Position numbers and translations under genes: made by a program
DNA from: Sporosarcina obsidiansis
Lineage (GTDB): Bacteria > Bacillota > Bacilli > Bacillales_A > Planococcaceae
Direction of reading: 5' to 3'
Length of the DNA stretch: 64,000 nt
Assembly: GCF_009651005.1 (NCBI RefSeq)
Contig: NZ_WHVW01000002.1
Location: forward strand, 310,001 to 374,000
Part shown: positions 17,123-25,688 of the stretch, in pieces
How positions within the stretch are numbered: position 1 is the first letter of the stretch
How the letters are laid out: each line of letters starts with the position of its first letter
Notes under the pieces: model-generated
Seen by the model: the letters and a program-made list of their open reading frames with translations, nothing else
Database searches by the model: none
What the model was told of the DNA's origin: nothing

Positions 17123-17165
17123 TCTACAAGCTGAGAGAATCTATATGTTAGATCCTCTCAACTAC
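17123..17165 (-). repeat. Palindromic intergenic repeat, copy 2 (inverted relative to copy 1)
   Basis: TTTGTCTACAAGCTGAGAG starts the copy, followed by a hairpin AATCTA/TTAGAT and CCTCTCAA. It is the reverse complement of the 13995-14038 copy with several substitutions. Confidence 0.65.
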
Positions 17166-17319
17166 ATATTCATCCTTGGTATAGAAGCAAATGTTATGTT
17201 CTTTTAAAAACATAACATTGATAAGACAATAGTAAAATTAAAGATCCATATCTTCAATAACACCTTGAGAAATGTTGTGTTAGAAGGTCCGATATCTTTC
17301 TATAACCTTGTTTTCATCC

Positions 17320-18177
17320 TCAAAACTTATTTTCATGACCCTTGAAGAATTCATAGTATGTACGGACGTTTTCTAATTCTGTCCAGCGTTGCACACGAAC
17401 AGGTTTTTCATCCAAATTATAAATTTTCGCATCCCTCATGGATAACAGAAATGGAGAATGGGTGGATATGATGAACTGACAGCCAAAAAAGCGTGCGGAG
17501 TCTTCAATAAACTTCACCAATTCTATTTGACGTTTAGGAGAAAGGCTATTTTCCGGCTCATCCAAAATATAAAGTCCATGATCTCCAATTTTTTCAGTGA
17601 AATACAGAAACGCACTTTCCCCATTCGAATATTCCCTCACATTATCTATCAATTCACTTCTCACAAATCGAGACTGTGTTTTACTTCTGGCTGTGTTAAC
17701 TCTTTTTAATCGCTCGTAATCTGCCATAGATTTCATTTGAAATTGAGAATATTTCGCGTCCAAATATTCTTCAAAAAGTTCTTCCCTTTTTTGATCAATT
17801 CCCTCATTGAGATTCCGGATATTCAACATATAGTCAAATACATCATCACTCGTAATGATCCTGCTATTTTCAGGTATGCCCGCTTTAAGCTGCATTCCAC
17901 ACATATTTACATAATCAGGATAGAAATTTGATTTATTATAAATCGAATCGCGTTGAACCCCTGTTTTTTCAGCTATCACATGTAGTGCAGTACTTTTTCC
18001 TGAACCATTTCCTCCATATAATATCGTCACTGGTTCAAAAATAATCTTTTCAAAACTATTTCTTGATAATACTTTAAATGGATAAAACGAATCATAGCAT
18101 GTTCTTTTTATGTTCATGAAAAAGTCAACTTCTATATCTTCATTCGGAAATGAAAACTCACCTACAAATACCACCAT
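17320..18177 (-). CDS. AAA-family ATPase (ABC/SMC-type P-loop), possible defence or repair protein
   Basis: 285-residue soluble ATPase of the 'AAA_21/AAA_15' type. Walker A is LYGGNGSGKST at about residue 53. The ABC-like signature is YSNGESAFLYF. Walker B is YILDEPENSLSPKRQ, followed by the switch histidine in ISTHSPFLLS. There is no transmembrane partner and no fused nuclease, so it is not a transporter. AGGAGG precedes the ATG. Relatives occur both as lone genes and in defence loci; no partner gene is adjacent, so I assign no role. Confidence 0.75.
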   Translation of the reverse strand: MVVFVGEFSFPNEDIEVDFFMNIKRTCYDSFYPFKVLSRNSFEKIIFEPVTILYGGNGSGKSTALHVIAEKTGVQRDSIYNKSNFYPDYVNMCGMQLKAGIPENSRIITSDDVFDYMLNIRNLNEGIDQKREELFEEYLDAKYSQFQMKSMADYERLKRVNTARSKTQSRFVRSELIDNVREYSNGESAFLYFTEKIGDHGLYILDEPENSLSPKRQIELVKFIEDSARFFGCQFIISTHSPFLLSMRDAKIYNLDEKPVRVQRWTELENVRTYYEFFKGHENKF

Positions 18178-18217
18178 TTCCCCCTCCTTTCGTACAGTTT
18201 ATCATTTTCTAGTGATC

Positions 18218-18256
18218 TGCAATATAAAAGAGAACCAATAAGTTTAGGTCCTCTTA
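18218..18256 (+). repeat. Palindromic intergenic repeat, copy 3
   Basis: TATAAAAGAGAACCAATAAG with GTTTAGGTCCTCTTAGTTTG. It has the same orientation as copy 1 and lies between the ATPase gene start and the cupin gene end. Confidence 0.6.
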
Positions 18257-18296
18257 GTTTGATTTTAAGCATTTTAAAATGCAATAAATCCTATTT

Positions 18297-18596
18297 TTAT
18301 TTACTGATCTTCATAACCACGACATCAGAATCTTCCAACGCAAGCAAGCTGTGCTTTTCAAGGGGTGCTATATGCAAAATATTTTGAGGTGTTACTTCCA
18401 CTGTCTCGCCTTCTACAGTAAAACGTACTTTCCCTTTTCTTACGATGATAAACACTTCTTGAGCAGCATCATGCTCCGCAATCTCTTCATTTTTTCGAAG
18501 TTGGATATTGAGCACATTAGCATGGTCTACGCTTGCTACTTTCCCCACATGCTTTTCTTTTTCATTCAGCTGATGCTTAGTTTCGATCAAATTCAT
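18297..18596 (-). CDS. Small cupin-domain protein
   Basis: 99 residues forming a single cupin beta-barrel. The first motif is near residues 38-60 (EIAEHDAAQEVFIIVRKG) and the second near 72-86 (TPQNILHIAPLEKHSLL). Histidines and glutamates in both motifs could bind a metal. AAGGAG-type ribosome site before the ATG. Substrate and role unknown; single-gene unit. Confidence 0.75.
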   Translation of the reverse strand: MNLIETKHQLNEKEKHVGKVASVDHANVLNIQLRKNEEIAEHDAAQEVFIIVRKGKVRFTVEGETVEVTPQNILHIAPLEKHSLLALEDSDVVVMKISK

Positions 18597-18968
18597 TTCC
18601 GCTCTCTCCTTTCAAAAATGTGCAATCTAGTCATACAAATTCAGTCTATCATGAAATTCATAACTTTTCGTGACGTGCAAATTTTCTAGTACCCTACTAA
18701 TCTTTCCTGTTTTTTATTCGATGAACGCTAACCAAACGTTAACGAGAGCTTGCATCACTCTTCTTAAAAGTTTTCTACCACGTTATAAGGGGAATAATGA
18801 GATAGCGTGAGACTCACCGACTCAGTAACCCAATATATGAAGAGTTTAATCTACATCACTTAATTTCATCTTCTAGACAAGTCCCGCTCTTCTACTGCAT
18901 ATAGTTTAAAAGAAGTCGATGCAGAACTCACTGCTCTAGCTCACCATTATTCATAACGGAGGTCGCCT
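18597..18968. other. Intergenic region upstream of bpsA
   Basis: No gene, strong hairpin or recognisable operator was seen. It must contain the promoter of bpsA on the plus strand and that of the cupin gene on the minus strand. Confidence 0.5.
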
Positions 18969-20048
18969 ATGCCAACCATTCATTCTGTCAGTACAGTTAG
19001 TCCACCTGTGGAAATCAAACAGGAAGATGCTATGTCCTTTGCACGTTCCCTATTTTCCGATTCCTTCAAAGATATTGACCGTTTACTTAAAGTCTTTCAA
19101 AATGGAGAAATTGATACACGACAAGTGTGCATGCCGCTTGAATGGTATGCAGAACCGCATGATTTTGAAACACGGAATGATTTGTATATTAAACATGCCG
19201 TTGCACTTGGGAAGACGGCAATTGAAAGATGCCTAACGAATACGTCTACATTAGAGCGTCCAATTGATCCTGCTGAAATTGACGCAATTTTTTTCGTATC
19301 GAGTAGTGGACTAGCCACTCCTAGTATCGATGCGCGTCTTATTAATCAATTACCGTTTCGTCACGACATCAAACGTATTCCCATTTGGGGACTCGGCTGT
19401 GCAGGCGGGGCTTCTGGTATGAGCCGTGCATTTGATTATTGCAAAGCGTATCCTGAAGCCAATGTGCTTGTTCTAGCTGTTGAACTATGTAGTCTGACCT
19501 TTCAACGTGATGATATGACGAAAAGTAATTTGGTCGGGATTTCCTTATTTTCTGATGGCGTTGCTTGTGCACTTGTTTCAGGAGAGCAGTCCACGGTAAA
19601 AAGCACACGTCCGATGCCAGCCATTCGTGCCACTTCTTCCCGTTTCATGCCAGACTCTGAAGAGGTCATGGGATGGGATGTGAAGAATGATGGGTTACAT
19701 GTCGTGTTTTCTAAAAGTATTCCAACAGTGATTACGAGTTGGCTCGGCCCGTTTGTTCATCAATTCGTAAAAGATCAAGATCTATCGATGACAGACATCC
19801 ATCATTTCGTTGCGCATCCAGGAGGCAAGAAAGTACTCGATGCCTATCAAAAAGCCCTTCACATGGATGCTGATCAAACCGCCACTTCGAAAAACGTGCT
19901 GCAGCATCACGGCAATATGTCTTCTCCGACAGTGCTGTATGTACTGGAAGAATTTATTGAAAAGCAACCTGCATCAGGAGATTTTGGTTTGATGGCAGCA
20001 CTCGGTCCAGGCTTCTGTGGGGAACTTCTGCTCCTGGAGTGGCAGTGA
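18969..20048 (+). CDS. bpsA: Type III polyketide synthase (chalcone synthase-like)
   Basis: 359-residue homodimeric type III PKS. The B. subtilis homologue BpsA makes alkylpyrones from long-chain acyl-CoA and malonyl-CoA. The catalytic triad is visible: Cys144 in WGLGCAGGASG, His in FVAHPGGKKVL and Asn in HHGNMSSPT. The C-terminal block LGPGFCGELLLLEW is the family's usual GFGPG-like end. GGAGGT lies 6 bases before the ATG. The methyltransferase bpsB follows immediately, so the product is probably an O-methylated alkylpyrone, a membrane-associated lipid. Confidence 0.93.
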   Translation: MPTIHSVSTVSPPVEIKQEDAMSFARSLFSDSFKDIDRLLKVFQNGEIDTRQVCMPLEWYAEPHDFETRNDLYIKHAVALGKTAIERCLTNTSTLERPIDPAEIDAIFFVSSSGLATPSIDARLINQLPFRHDIKRIPIWGLGCAGGASGMSRAFDYCKAYPEANVLVLAVELCSLTFQRDDMTKSNLVGISLFSDGVACALVSGEQSTVKSTRPMPAIRATSSRFMPDSEEVMGWDVKNDGLHVVFSKSIPTVITSWLGPFVHQFVKDQDLSMTDIHHFVAHPGGKKVLDAYQKALHMDADQTATSKNVLQHHGNMSSPTVLYVLEEFIEKQPASGDFGLMAALGPGFCGELLLLEWQ

Positions 20049-20049
20049 G

Positions 20050-20577
20050 ATGAACAGTTTGTTTTTGATTGTCTTCATCGTTGTGGTGATTCAGCGATTT
20101 GTGGAACTAGTCATAGCAAAGCGCAATGAAAACTGGATGCGCAGTCAAGGTGCCATCGAAGTTGGTGCGTCACACTATAAGTGGATGGTGCTGATGCATA
20201 CAGCATTTTTCGTTTCATTACTTGTGGAAGTCTTCACTTTTGGTAGACCTCTATTGCCTTTCTGGAGTGTACTTCTAGCTATTTTCTTGCTGATGCAAAT
20301 ACTGCGAGTTTGGTGTCTTTCATCGCTCGGCAAGTTTTGGAATACGAAGATCATGGTCTTACCTGGCGCTGTGGTTCAGACTAAGGGACCTTATCGCTGG
20401 ATTCGCCATCCGAATTATGTGATCGTAACAACCGAGTTGCTCGTGCTACCTTTACTGTTTAGCGCCTATTTCACTGTTTGTTTATTTTTTGTTTTGAATG
20501 TATGGATGTTGTCCGTGCGAATTCCTGCCGAGGAGCGTGCGTTGCGAGAACTTACGAATTATAATGAAGTGTTTTAA
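20050..20577 (+). CDS. bpsB: Alkylpyrone O-methyltransferase, isoprenylcysteine carboxyl methyltransferase family
   Basis: 175-residue integral membrane methyltransferase (B. subtilis BpsB/YpbQ type). It has about four hydrophobic segments. The ICMT signature is near the end: GPYRWIRHPNYVIV, followed by AEERALRE, which together bind SAM. The ATG at 20050 has GGAG about 10 bases upstream and starts two bases after the bpsA stop, so the genes are coupled. It should methylate the pyrone made by BpsA. Confidence 0.88.
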   Translation: MNSLFLIVFIVVVIQRFVELVIAKRNENWMRSQGAIEVGASHYKWMVLMHTAFFVSLLVEVFTFGRPLLPFWSVLLAIFLLMQILRVWCLSSLGKFWNTKIMVLPGAVVQTKGPYRWIRHPNYVIVTTELLVLPLLFSAYFTVCLFFVLNVWMLSVRIPAEERALRELTNYNEVF

Positions 20578-20660
20578 TAAATGAGCGGTGAGCGGCTCGA
20601 TTGGTTCGTTCCGTGATTGGTTTGGATCGGTGTGGCTTAGCTAACGCGCAGTCCAGAGAT

Positions 20661-20733
20661 CTTTGGTTCGGTTCGATGAGGCTTTGGCGCGGTTCGACGA
20701 GACTTTGGTTCGGTTCGATGAGACTTTGGCGCG
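20661..20733. repeat. 21-bp tandem repeat, about 3.5 units
   Basis: Units start CTTTGG at 20661, 20682, 20703 and 20724. The pattern alternates between a TTCGGTTCGATGAG form and a CGCGGTTCGACGAG form. On the minus strand the units read as a seven-residue repeat (QSLIEPN / QSLVEPR) in a frame that has no ribosome site. It lies between bpsB and the lipoprotein gene, outside any supported gene. Confidence 0.8.
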
Positions 20734-20766
20734 TTACCCTACTCATCTGCTCGATAATGTGAGAAG

Positions 20767-20813
20767 AGGCAGTCACTGAAAGATGTTTCTGACTTTCAGG
20801 ACAGCCTCCTCAG
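20767..20813 (-). terminator. Hairpin after the beta-propeller lipoprotein gene
   Basis: GAGGC and CTGAAAG arms with partners CTTTCAG and GCCTC and an internal loop. There is no clear U run on the minus strand. A hairpin with the same words (CCTGA...GACTTTCAGG...CCTC) recurs at 47788-47834. Confidence 0.5.
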
Positions 20814-20821
20814 TTGAATTT

Positions 20822-21940
20822 TTATTGATCTTTTATAATACTAAATGCTTCCACTGTATGAATCGTTTCTTCCCCAGGAATTGTCGTACTAATATAAGCA
20901 GTATTCGAATCGTCGCTCCAATATCCGGTCATCGAGATCACTGCATACAGCTCTGCATTTTGCATAAGCAGTGTCGGTTTGGTTAGTTTCCCTTCCACGA
21001 ACTCTGCAACGTAGACATTGGTTTTATATTCTTTTCCTACTTGGACAGGAGTATCAAATAAAATTTTACTTTGATCTGGTGACAGTTTATAAAACGGCAC
21101 CCATATGCCCTCTTTATCCTCACCACCTGCGACTAACTGTGTCACATTCCCCGTTGTTAGATCGAGCGTAAAAATACCAGATTTCCCTTTATAATTATCA
21201 TTATAAATAATCGTATTCTCATCTAAGAACTCAAAATGATCCATCGAGTTTATTCCATCTAATGAAGATAATTGCTTCATATCGCCATTTTCCAATAAAT
21301 GATATAAACCGTACCCGTCTTGAAATGATTCCCCTACAATATATATCCCTTCATTGCTTGCTAGAGCTGTATTGATAGCAAACCCGTTCAAGTCAATTAA
21401 TTCCCCCAGATTCCAACTGAACTTTTGCTTTGTTTCCAATACAGTTTTTTCTACTCTGAATCCATTATTATCGTCTAGTACTTGTATGACTGTCGAACCT
21501 TCTGGATCACCAAAATACATTCTGTACTCCGCTGATTCTGATCCTTTCCCGATAAATTGTTGAGTATCGTTTTTGAAATCATATACATAGAACTTATCTT
21601 TATCACGAGATAACGCACGCTGCCCGTCTTCGGACAATAAATAAAAGGGTGCATCTACCAGTTTATCTGTTTTTTCACTCTCTATATCATAAAGATACGT
21701 CGCGTTCTTTTTATTGAAATACAGTTGATTTCCTTTGAATCCTGTGTAATCCGTTTTGAATTCAATTGGGTACGATGCTTTATGCGTAATGATAAGATTG
21801 TTCTCTTCAAAAGCACTTTCAAATTTAACATTGTCACTTAGGGTTACCGTTTTAGGCGTCGCCTCCCCTGTAAGTGTGCAGCCTGTCGCTAACATACTGC
21901 TTAATGTGAGTACTGCAATACCATGCCATTTTCTTTTCAT
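20822..21940 (-). CDS. Lipoprotein with TolB/WD40-like beta-propeller
   Basis: 372 residues. Signal peptide with lipobox LATGC (Cys21). The mature part has repeating blades of the TolB/DPP6 kind, such as LLSEDGQRALSRDKDKFYVY and LSPDQSKILFD. It is probably anchored outside the membrane. GGGAGG precedes the ATG. The histidine kinase and response regulator genes lie directly upstream on the same strand, so it may be a signal input or an output of that system. There is no protease domain. Confidence 0.75.
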   Translation of the reverse strand: MKRKWHGIAVLTLSSMLATGCTLTGEATPKTVTLSDNVKFESAFEENNLIITHKASYPIEFKTDYTGFKGNQLYFNKKNATYLYDIESEKTDKLVDAPFYLLSEDGQRALSRDKDKFYVYDFKNDTQQFIGKGSESAEYRMYFGDPEGSTVIQVLDDNNGFRVEKTVLETKQKFSWNLGELIDLNGFAINTALASNEGIYIVGESFQDGYGLYHLLENGDMKQLSSLDGINSMDHFEFLDENTIIYNDNYKGKSGIFTLDLTTGNVTQLVAGGEDKEGIWVPFYKLSPDQSKILFDTPVQVGKEYKTNVYVAEFVEGKLTKPTLLMQNAELYAVISMTGYWSDDSNTAYISTTIPGEETIHTVEAFSIIKDQ

Positions 21941-22004
21941 CTGTATAACCTCCCGTTAATAGCTTACAGATTGATCATAAGCAATTGATGTTGCCAACCC
22001 AGTG

Positions 22005-23471
22005 TCAGATGTTGCCGTCTTGTTTCTGTAGTGGAATGTATAGTTTGATATAAGCTTTTCCTTCCTTCTCTTCAAACTGAATCGTACCGTGATGGCGTGC
22101 TATAATATCCGCGCATATAAATAGCCCTAAGCCTGAACTACCTTCCAATTTACTGTGTACAAATGGTTCAAAGATATTGTCAATAATAGCAGAAGGAATA
22201 GGCGTACATGGATTAGCTACTACAATCTCTTCATCTACTGTTATTTCCACATCTTGCCCTACTTCACCATGTCGAATCGAATTATCGATCAAGTTAATAA
22301 ACAGTTGTTGGATCTCATTAGGGTTACCGTGCATCATAAACGAGTGGCCATTTAGTTGAATCTTCATATCGAATAGATCTGCTTTCATTTGCATATCTTC
22401 ACAGACGGATTGAAGAAGTGGAAACAAATCGAATGTTTCATGAGGCCTATCCGATATAGTTGATTTATATTTTGATAAGGCGAGTAATTGAGTGACCATT
22501 TCATTCAGACGCTCGCTCTCATTTCGTATTTTTCGAGAAGCTTTTCGTAAAAATTCTACGTCATCAAACTCTCTTTCCCCGATGATTTGCGCATACCCTG
22601 AAATCGTCGTGAGAGGTGTTTTCAACTCATGAGTCACATTATGAAAAAAGTTTGTTCGCTTTTCTTCTAGCAATAACACTTTCTCTTTTTCCTGCTCTAT
22701 CGTTTGAATATGCTGCTGAATTTGTCGTTGCATGAGCTGGAAATTTTGAGCCAGCTCGCCTATTTCATCTGATACTCCATTTGCTGAAATCGGCTGATAA
22801 TCTCCTGCTGTCATGCGTTTAGTCGCTTCGGTTACATCTTGCAGTCGACGGATAAATCGATTCAATATCCATAATGAAATAAAGTAGACACCACAAAACA
22901 AGAGTACCGTTAGGAAGGTAAAACTTCTTAGCAATTTTTCATTATGTAGAAAAACATCAGAGTAATCAGCTGTAAATCTTATGACTCCGTAAAAAGTATC
23001 ACTCATATATAGTGGGTAGGCAAAATAGAGGATTGTTCCGTCTTCTACCGGCTGAATGGTATAGGAGGCTTTATTTTGGAACGCCTGTTTCAGCTCCTCA
23101 CTACTATTTTCTCCAACATTTGCTTGATACCGTTGCTGTTCCATCAAAAGAGGTCGATCAACTGGTGCAGCTTCGTATAAAAACTGTCCCTTGCTATCAT
23201 AAAGAGCCACACTTTGTGCATTCAATTTACTCAATTCATTGGCAATTGTATTGCTCTGTTCCACGAAAAAATTTTGATCTTGAGGATGGAGCTGTTCAAA
23301 TTGTTTCATATATTGTGTAGTTGCATATTGTAGAGATGTCATGTTTTCTTCTAAGTTGGTCATCGTGTATTTTTCCAACATTGCAGCCATTACTTGATGA
23401 CAAAGAATCGCAGCAATAAAAAACAAGATGAAGAATCCTATAAAAAACTTTTTCCGGATGGTCACGTTCAT
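22005..23471 (-). CDS. Sensor histidine kinase
   Basis: 488 residues. TM1 is at about 9-31, an extracytoplasmic sensor domain covers 32-180, TM2 is at about 183-203, HAMP at 205-260, HisKA around NVTHELKTPLTTI (the phospho-accepting His) and HATPase_c from about 370. The N box is FINLIDNSIRHGE and the G2 box is SSGLGLFI. The expected G1 box DxGxG is not found; its place reads VVANPCTPIPSAI, a variant seen in some Firmicutes kinases. The gene starts 3 bases after the regulator's stop, so both are made together. Confidence 0.88.
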   Translation of the reverse strand: MNVTIRKKFFIGFFILFFIAAILCHQVMAAMLEKYTMTNLEENMTSLQYATTQYMKQFEQLHPQDQNFFVEQSNTIANELSKLNAQSVALYDSKGQFLYEAAPVDRPLLMEQQRYQANVGENSSEELKQAFQNKASYTIQPVEDGTILYFAYPLYMSDTFYGVIRFTADYSDVFLHNEKLLRSFTFLTVLLFCGVYFISLWILNRFIRRLQDVTEATKRMTAGDYQPISANGVSDEIGELAQNFQLMQRQIQQHIQTIEQEKEKVLLLEEKRTNFFHNVTHELKTPLTTISGYAQIIGEREFDDVEFLRKASRKIRNESERLNEMVTQLLALSKYKSTISDRPHETFDLFPLLQSVCEDMQMKADLFDMKIQLNGHSFMMHGNPNEIQQLFINLIDNSIRHGEVGQDVEITVDEEIVVANPCTPIPSAIIDNIFEPFVHSKLEGSSGLGLFICADIIARHHGTIQFEEKEGKAYIKLYIPLQKQDGNI

Positions 23472-23474
23472 GGT

Positions 23475-24152
23475 TTAATTCCCCTTCATTTTATAACCTA
23501 TACCGAACACAGTCTCAATGATGGAGGGTTCAAGCTTTTTGCGAATTCGCTGAACATGTACATCCACTGTCCGCAGCCCCCCTTCATAATCCATTTCCCA
23601 TACAGTATCTAAAATTTCTTCCCTAGAAAATACTTGATTTTTATGCTGAGCAAATAATAATAAAAGTTCGTATTCTTTAGGTTTTAATAAGATTACTTCA
23701 TCGTTCTTAAAGACAGAGTGAGCCCGTGGGTTGATAGAAATATTGTCATTGACTTGTATGAAACGATAAGTGGACTGTGTGGAATTTCGTCGGAGTAGTA
23801 CGTTTATACGTGCAATGACTTCTCGTATATCAAACGGCTTCGTCACATAATCTTCAGCGCCAAGTTCCAGACCGACTATTTTATCTACAATGTCATCCCG
23901 GGCAGTGAGCATAAGGATCGGTGTATTGGTTATCGCGGTGATCTTTTTACATAATTCAAAACCGGTCATATCGGGCAGCATTAAATCTAAAATGATTAAA
24001 TCCACCTCTATTCCCTGAAAAGTCTCCATCGCCTTGGCACCAGTGGAAGCCCCAACCACTCGGAAGCCTTCTTTTCGTAAGGCATACGACAAAATATCAT
24101 AAATGGATTCCTCGTCTTCTATTATTAAAATTGTTTTCTGTAATAGATTCAT
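23475..24152 (-). CDS. OmpR-family response regulator
   Basis: 225 residues. The receiver domain (about 8-120) has acidic residues IEDEE, the phospho-accepting Asp in LIILDLMLPD, and Lys in TKPFD. The winged-helix DNA-binding domain (about 130-225) ends with the typical RTVDVHVQRIRKKL block. It is the first gene of the regulator-kinase-lipoprotein unit. Confidence 0.92.
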   Translation of the reverse strand: MNLLQKTILIIEDEESIYDILSYALRKEGFRVVGASTGAKAMETFQGIEVDLIILDLMLPDMTGFELCKKITAITNTPILMLTARDDIVDKIVGLELGAEDYVTKPFDIREVIARINVLLRRNSTQSTYRFIQVNDNISINPRAHSVFKNDEVILLKPKEYELLLLFAQHKNQVFSREEILDTVWEMDYEGGLRTVDVHVQRIRKKLEPSIIETVFGIGYKMKGN

Positions 24153-24266
24153 CTATATCTTCTCCTACAACTCATCTTCTCTTAGTATAACGTGAACTTG
24201 TTGCTAAATTGTTGCCTGCCTAGTGAAAACATTGACCTGTTTGGATAATTTGCTTTTATTCATACT

Positions 24267-24311
24267 AAAAAAGCGAGAAAACCTTATGTCACTAAGGTAT
24301 TTTCGCTATTT
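24267..24311. terminator. Hairpin upstream of the regulator gene
   Basis: AGCGAGAAAACCTTA pairs with TAAGGTATTTTCGCT (two mismatches), with A runs on one side and T on the other. It fits a terminator for minus-strand transcripts leaving the sulfatase/FGE cluster and the LysR fragment. Confidence 0.65.
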
Positions 24312-24318
24312 TATGTAC

Positions 24319-24528
24319 CTATTCAGTAATAAACTCAACAAAACTCGAAATACTCGTCCTCATAAAGCGCTGCTTCTTTTTCACAAGACATAAATCCCTC
24401 ATCATCATAATCCCTTGCAGTTTCACTTCATGTAGAAATCCTTGCTCTATTTCTCTTGCTACGGTCAATCTCGGTAGAATGCTTATACCTAGCCCTGCTT
24501 CTACCGCACTTTTGATCGCTTGTGTACT
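24319..24528 (-). pseudogene. 3' fragment of a LysR gene, 210-bp direct repeat copy 1
   Basis: 203 of 210 bases are identical to 45239-45448, the 3' end of the intact LysR gene, by my count and with no gaps. Identity begins exactly at the stop codon and breaks off abruptly at 24529. The reading frame continues upstream to about 24564 in unrelated sequence. There is no DNA-binding domain, so the fragment is not functional. It marks the left boundary of the catabolic island. Confidence 0.9.
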
Positions 24529-24604
24529 GCATTGTATTAGTGAACGAACAATCTCCCCTCGCACCTTTTTGAAAAATATTCAAGACTATTACAATATGGA
24601 TTTC

Positions 24605-25546
24605 CTAGCTATCCGCCACACAGCGAAAACCGATATGCCCCGTTGAACTATCAGCTGTATTAAACGTTCGCGCAGCTACACGATAACGATTGCAGTATGA
24701 CTGATGGCACAGATAGGAGCCTCCCCTAATAACCTTTGCGGATCCTTTTGACAGATTATTTACACCCGGATGCTGTGATCCCACACTAAACCAATCAGCG
24801 CACCACTCCCATACATTTCCCGCCATATTATATAAACCAAATTGATTCGCAGGGAAACTGTTCGCGGGAGCAGTTCCTAAATAGCCATCTAACGCGTCAT
24901 TTTTCTCCGGGAATTCTCCCTGCCAAATATTGCATTGATGCACGCCATTAGGGGTTAACTCATCTCCCCATGGATAGATTTTTTGAATAAGACCTCCTCG
25001 TGCAGCATATTCCCATTCCACTTCAGTCGGCAACCGTTTCCCTGCCCACTTACAAAATGCCATGGCGTCATTCCATGAAATGTGAACAACTGGATGGTCC
25101 ATTCGGTCATCTATCGTTGAATCGACTCCCTCCGGATTCCTCCAATTCGCCCCTTCAACGACCCACCACCAAGGAGCGCCTTGAACAACTTGCTTCACTC
25201 GGGGTTTCGTCTCTGCTGAAACAAAATGATGAAAAACGAAGGAGTCCCCATAGGATTCAGCCTCTGTTTTGTAGCCTGTGTCACTAACAAACTTTCTGAA
25301 CTGCTCATTGGTCACCGTACATGGATCGATATAAAAAGGCTGCACCTGCACTTTTCGCACAGGCCCCTCTCCATCGGCTTGTATCGCTTCATCACTATCA
25401 GTTCCCATCAAAAATTCGCCACCTTCAAGATAGATCATTCCCTCTAGGTGTACTCGGTTTACTGCGCTTACCTCTTTCGTTTCGATTGGCTGTAGGTTTT
25501 CCCTTTGTCTCGTTACAGCACAACAAGATTTTACTTTTTCCGCCAC
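24605..25546 (-). CDS. Formylglycine-generating enzyme (FGE/SUMF1 type)
   Basis: Oxygen-dependent, copper-using enzyme that converts the Cys of CxPxR in sulfatases to the catalytic formylglycine. 313 residues with a single FGE-sulfatase domain (about 35-312). The two copper-binding catalytic cysteines are present: Cys280 and Cys285 in GGSYLCHQSYCNRYR. The typical blocks MVxFxGG-like (YLEGGEFLMGTD), RLPTEVEWEYAARGG and NMAGNVWEWCADW are all there. There is no signal peptide, matching the cytosolic sulfatases just upstream. It is the last gene of the cluster, 142 bases after the third sulfatase. CCAVTRQRE at the N-terminus is also common in bacterial FGEs. Confidence 0.95.
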   Translation of the reverse strand: MAEKVKSCCAVTRQRENLQPIETKEVSAVNRVHLEGMIYLEGGEFLMGTDSDEAIQADGEGPVRKVQVQPFYIDPCTVTNEQFRKFVSDTGYKTEAESYGDSFVFHHFVSAETKPRVKQVVQGAPWWWVVEGANWRNPEGVDSTIDDRMDHPVVHISWNDAMAFCKWAGKRLPTEVEWEYAARGGLIQKIYPWGDELTPNGVHQCNIWQGEFPEKNDALDGYLGTAPANSFPANQFGLYNMAGNVWEWCADWFSVGSQHPGVNNLSKGSAKVIRGGSYLCHQSYCNRYRVAARTFNTADSSTGHIGFRCVADS

Positions 25547-25688
25547 TGTTCATACCCCTTTCATATGTAAAGACTTTTGTTTCGCTAGTATTCCGGTATC
25601 GCTCATTATGTAGTAATCTTTGCTAGATATTATTCAAATTTCATAAGAGCATTCCAAGAAAAGCAACGTTTCCTCGGAATGCCCATAA

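Larger units (their letters stand above)
16738..17319. other. Gene-free region containing palindromic repeats
   Basis: It holds a perfect REP-like palindrome (17019-17052), the right copy of an inverted repeat (17071-17103) and a copy of the intergenic palindrome (17123-17165). No reading frame with a ribosome site was seen. Confidence 0.7.

Noticed and set aside
17320..18177. Retron- or defence-island interpretation of the AAA ATPase
   Set aside because: No reverse transcriptase, nuclease or toxin gene adjoins it; only a lone ATPase can be supported.
13950..18300. Insertion sequence or prophage
   Set aside because: Repeats exist but no transposase, integrase or structural phage gene was found.
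20552..20776. 74-residue minus-strand frame with QSLIEPN heptads
   Set aside because: It is the translation of the tandem DNA repeat; no ribosome site and it overlaps the end of bpsB.
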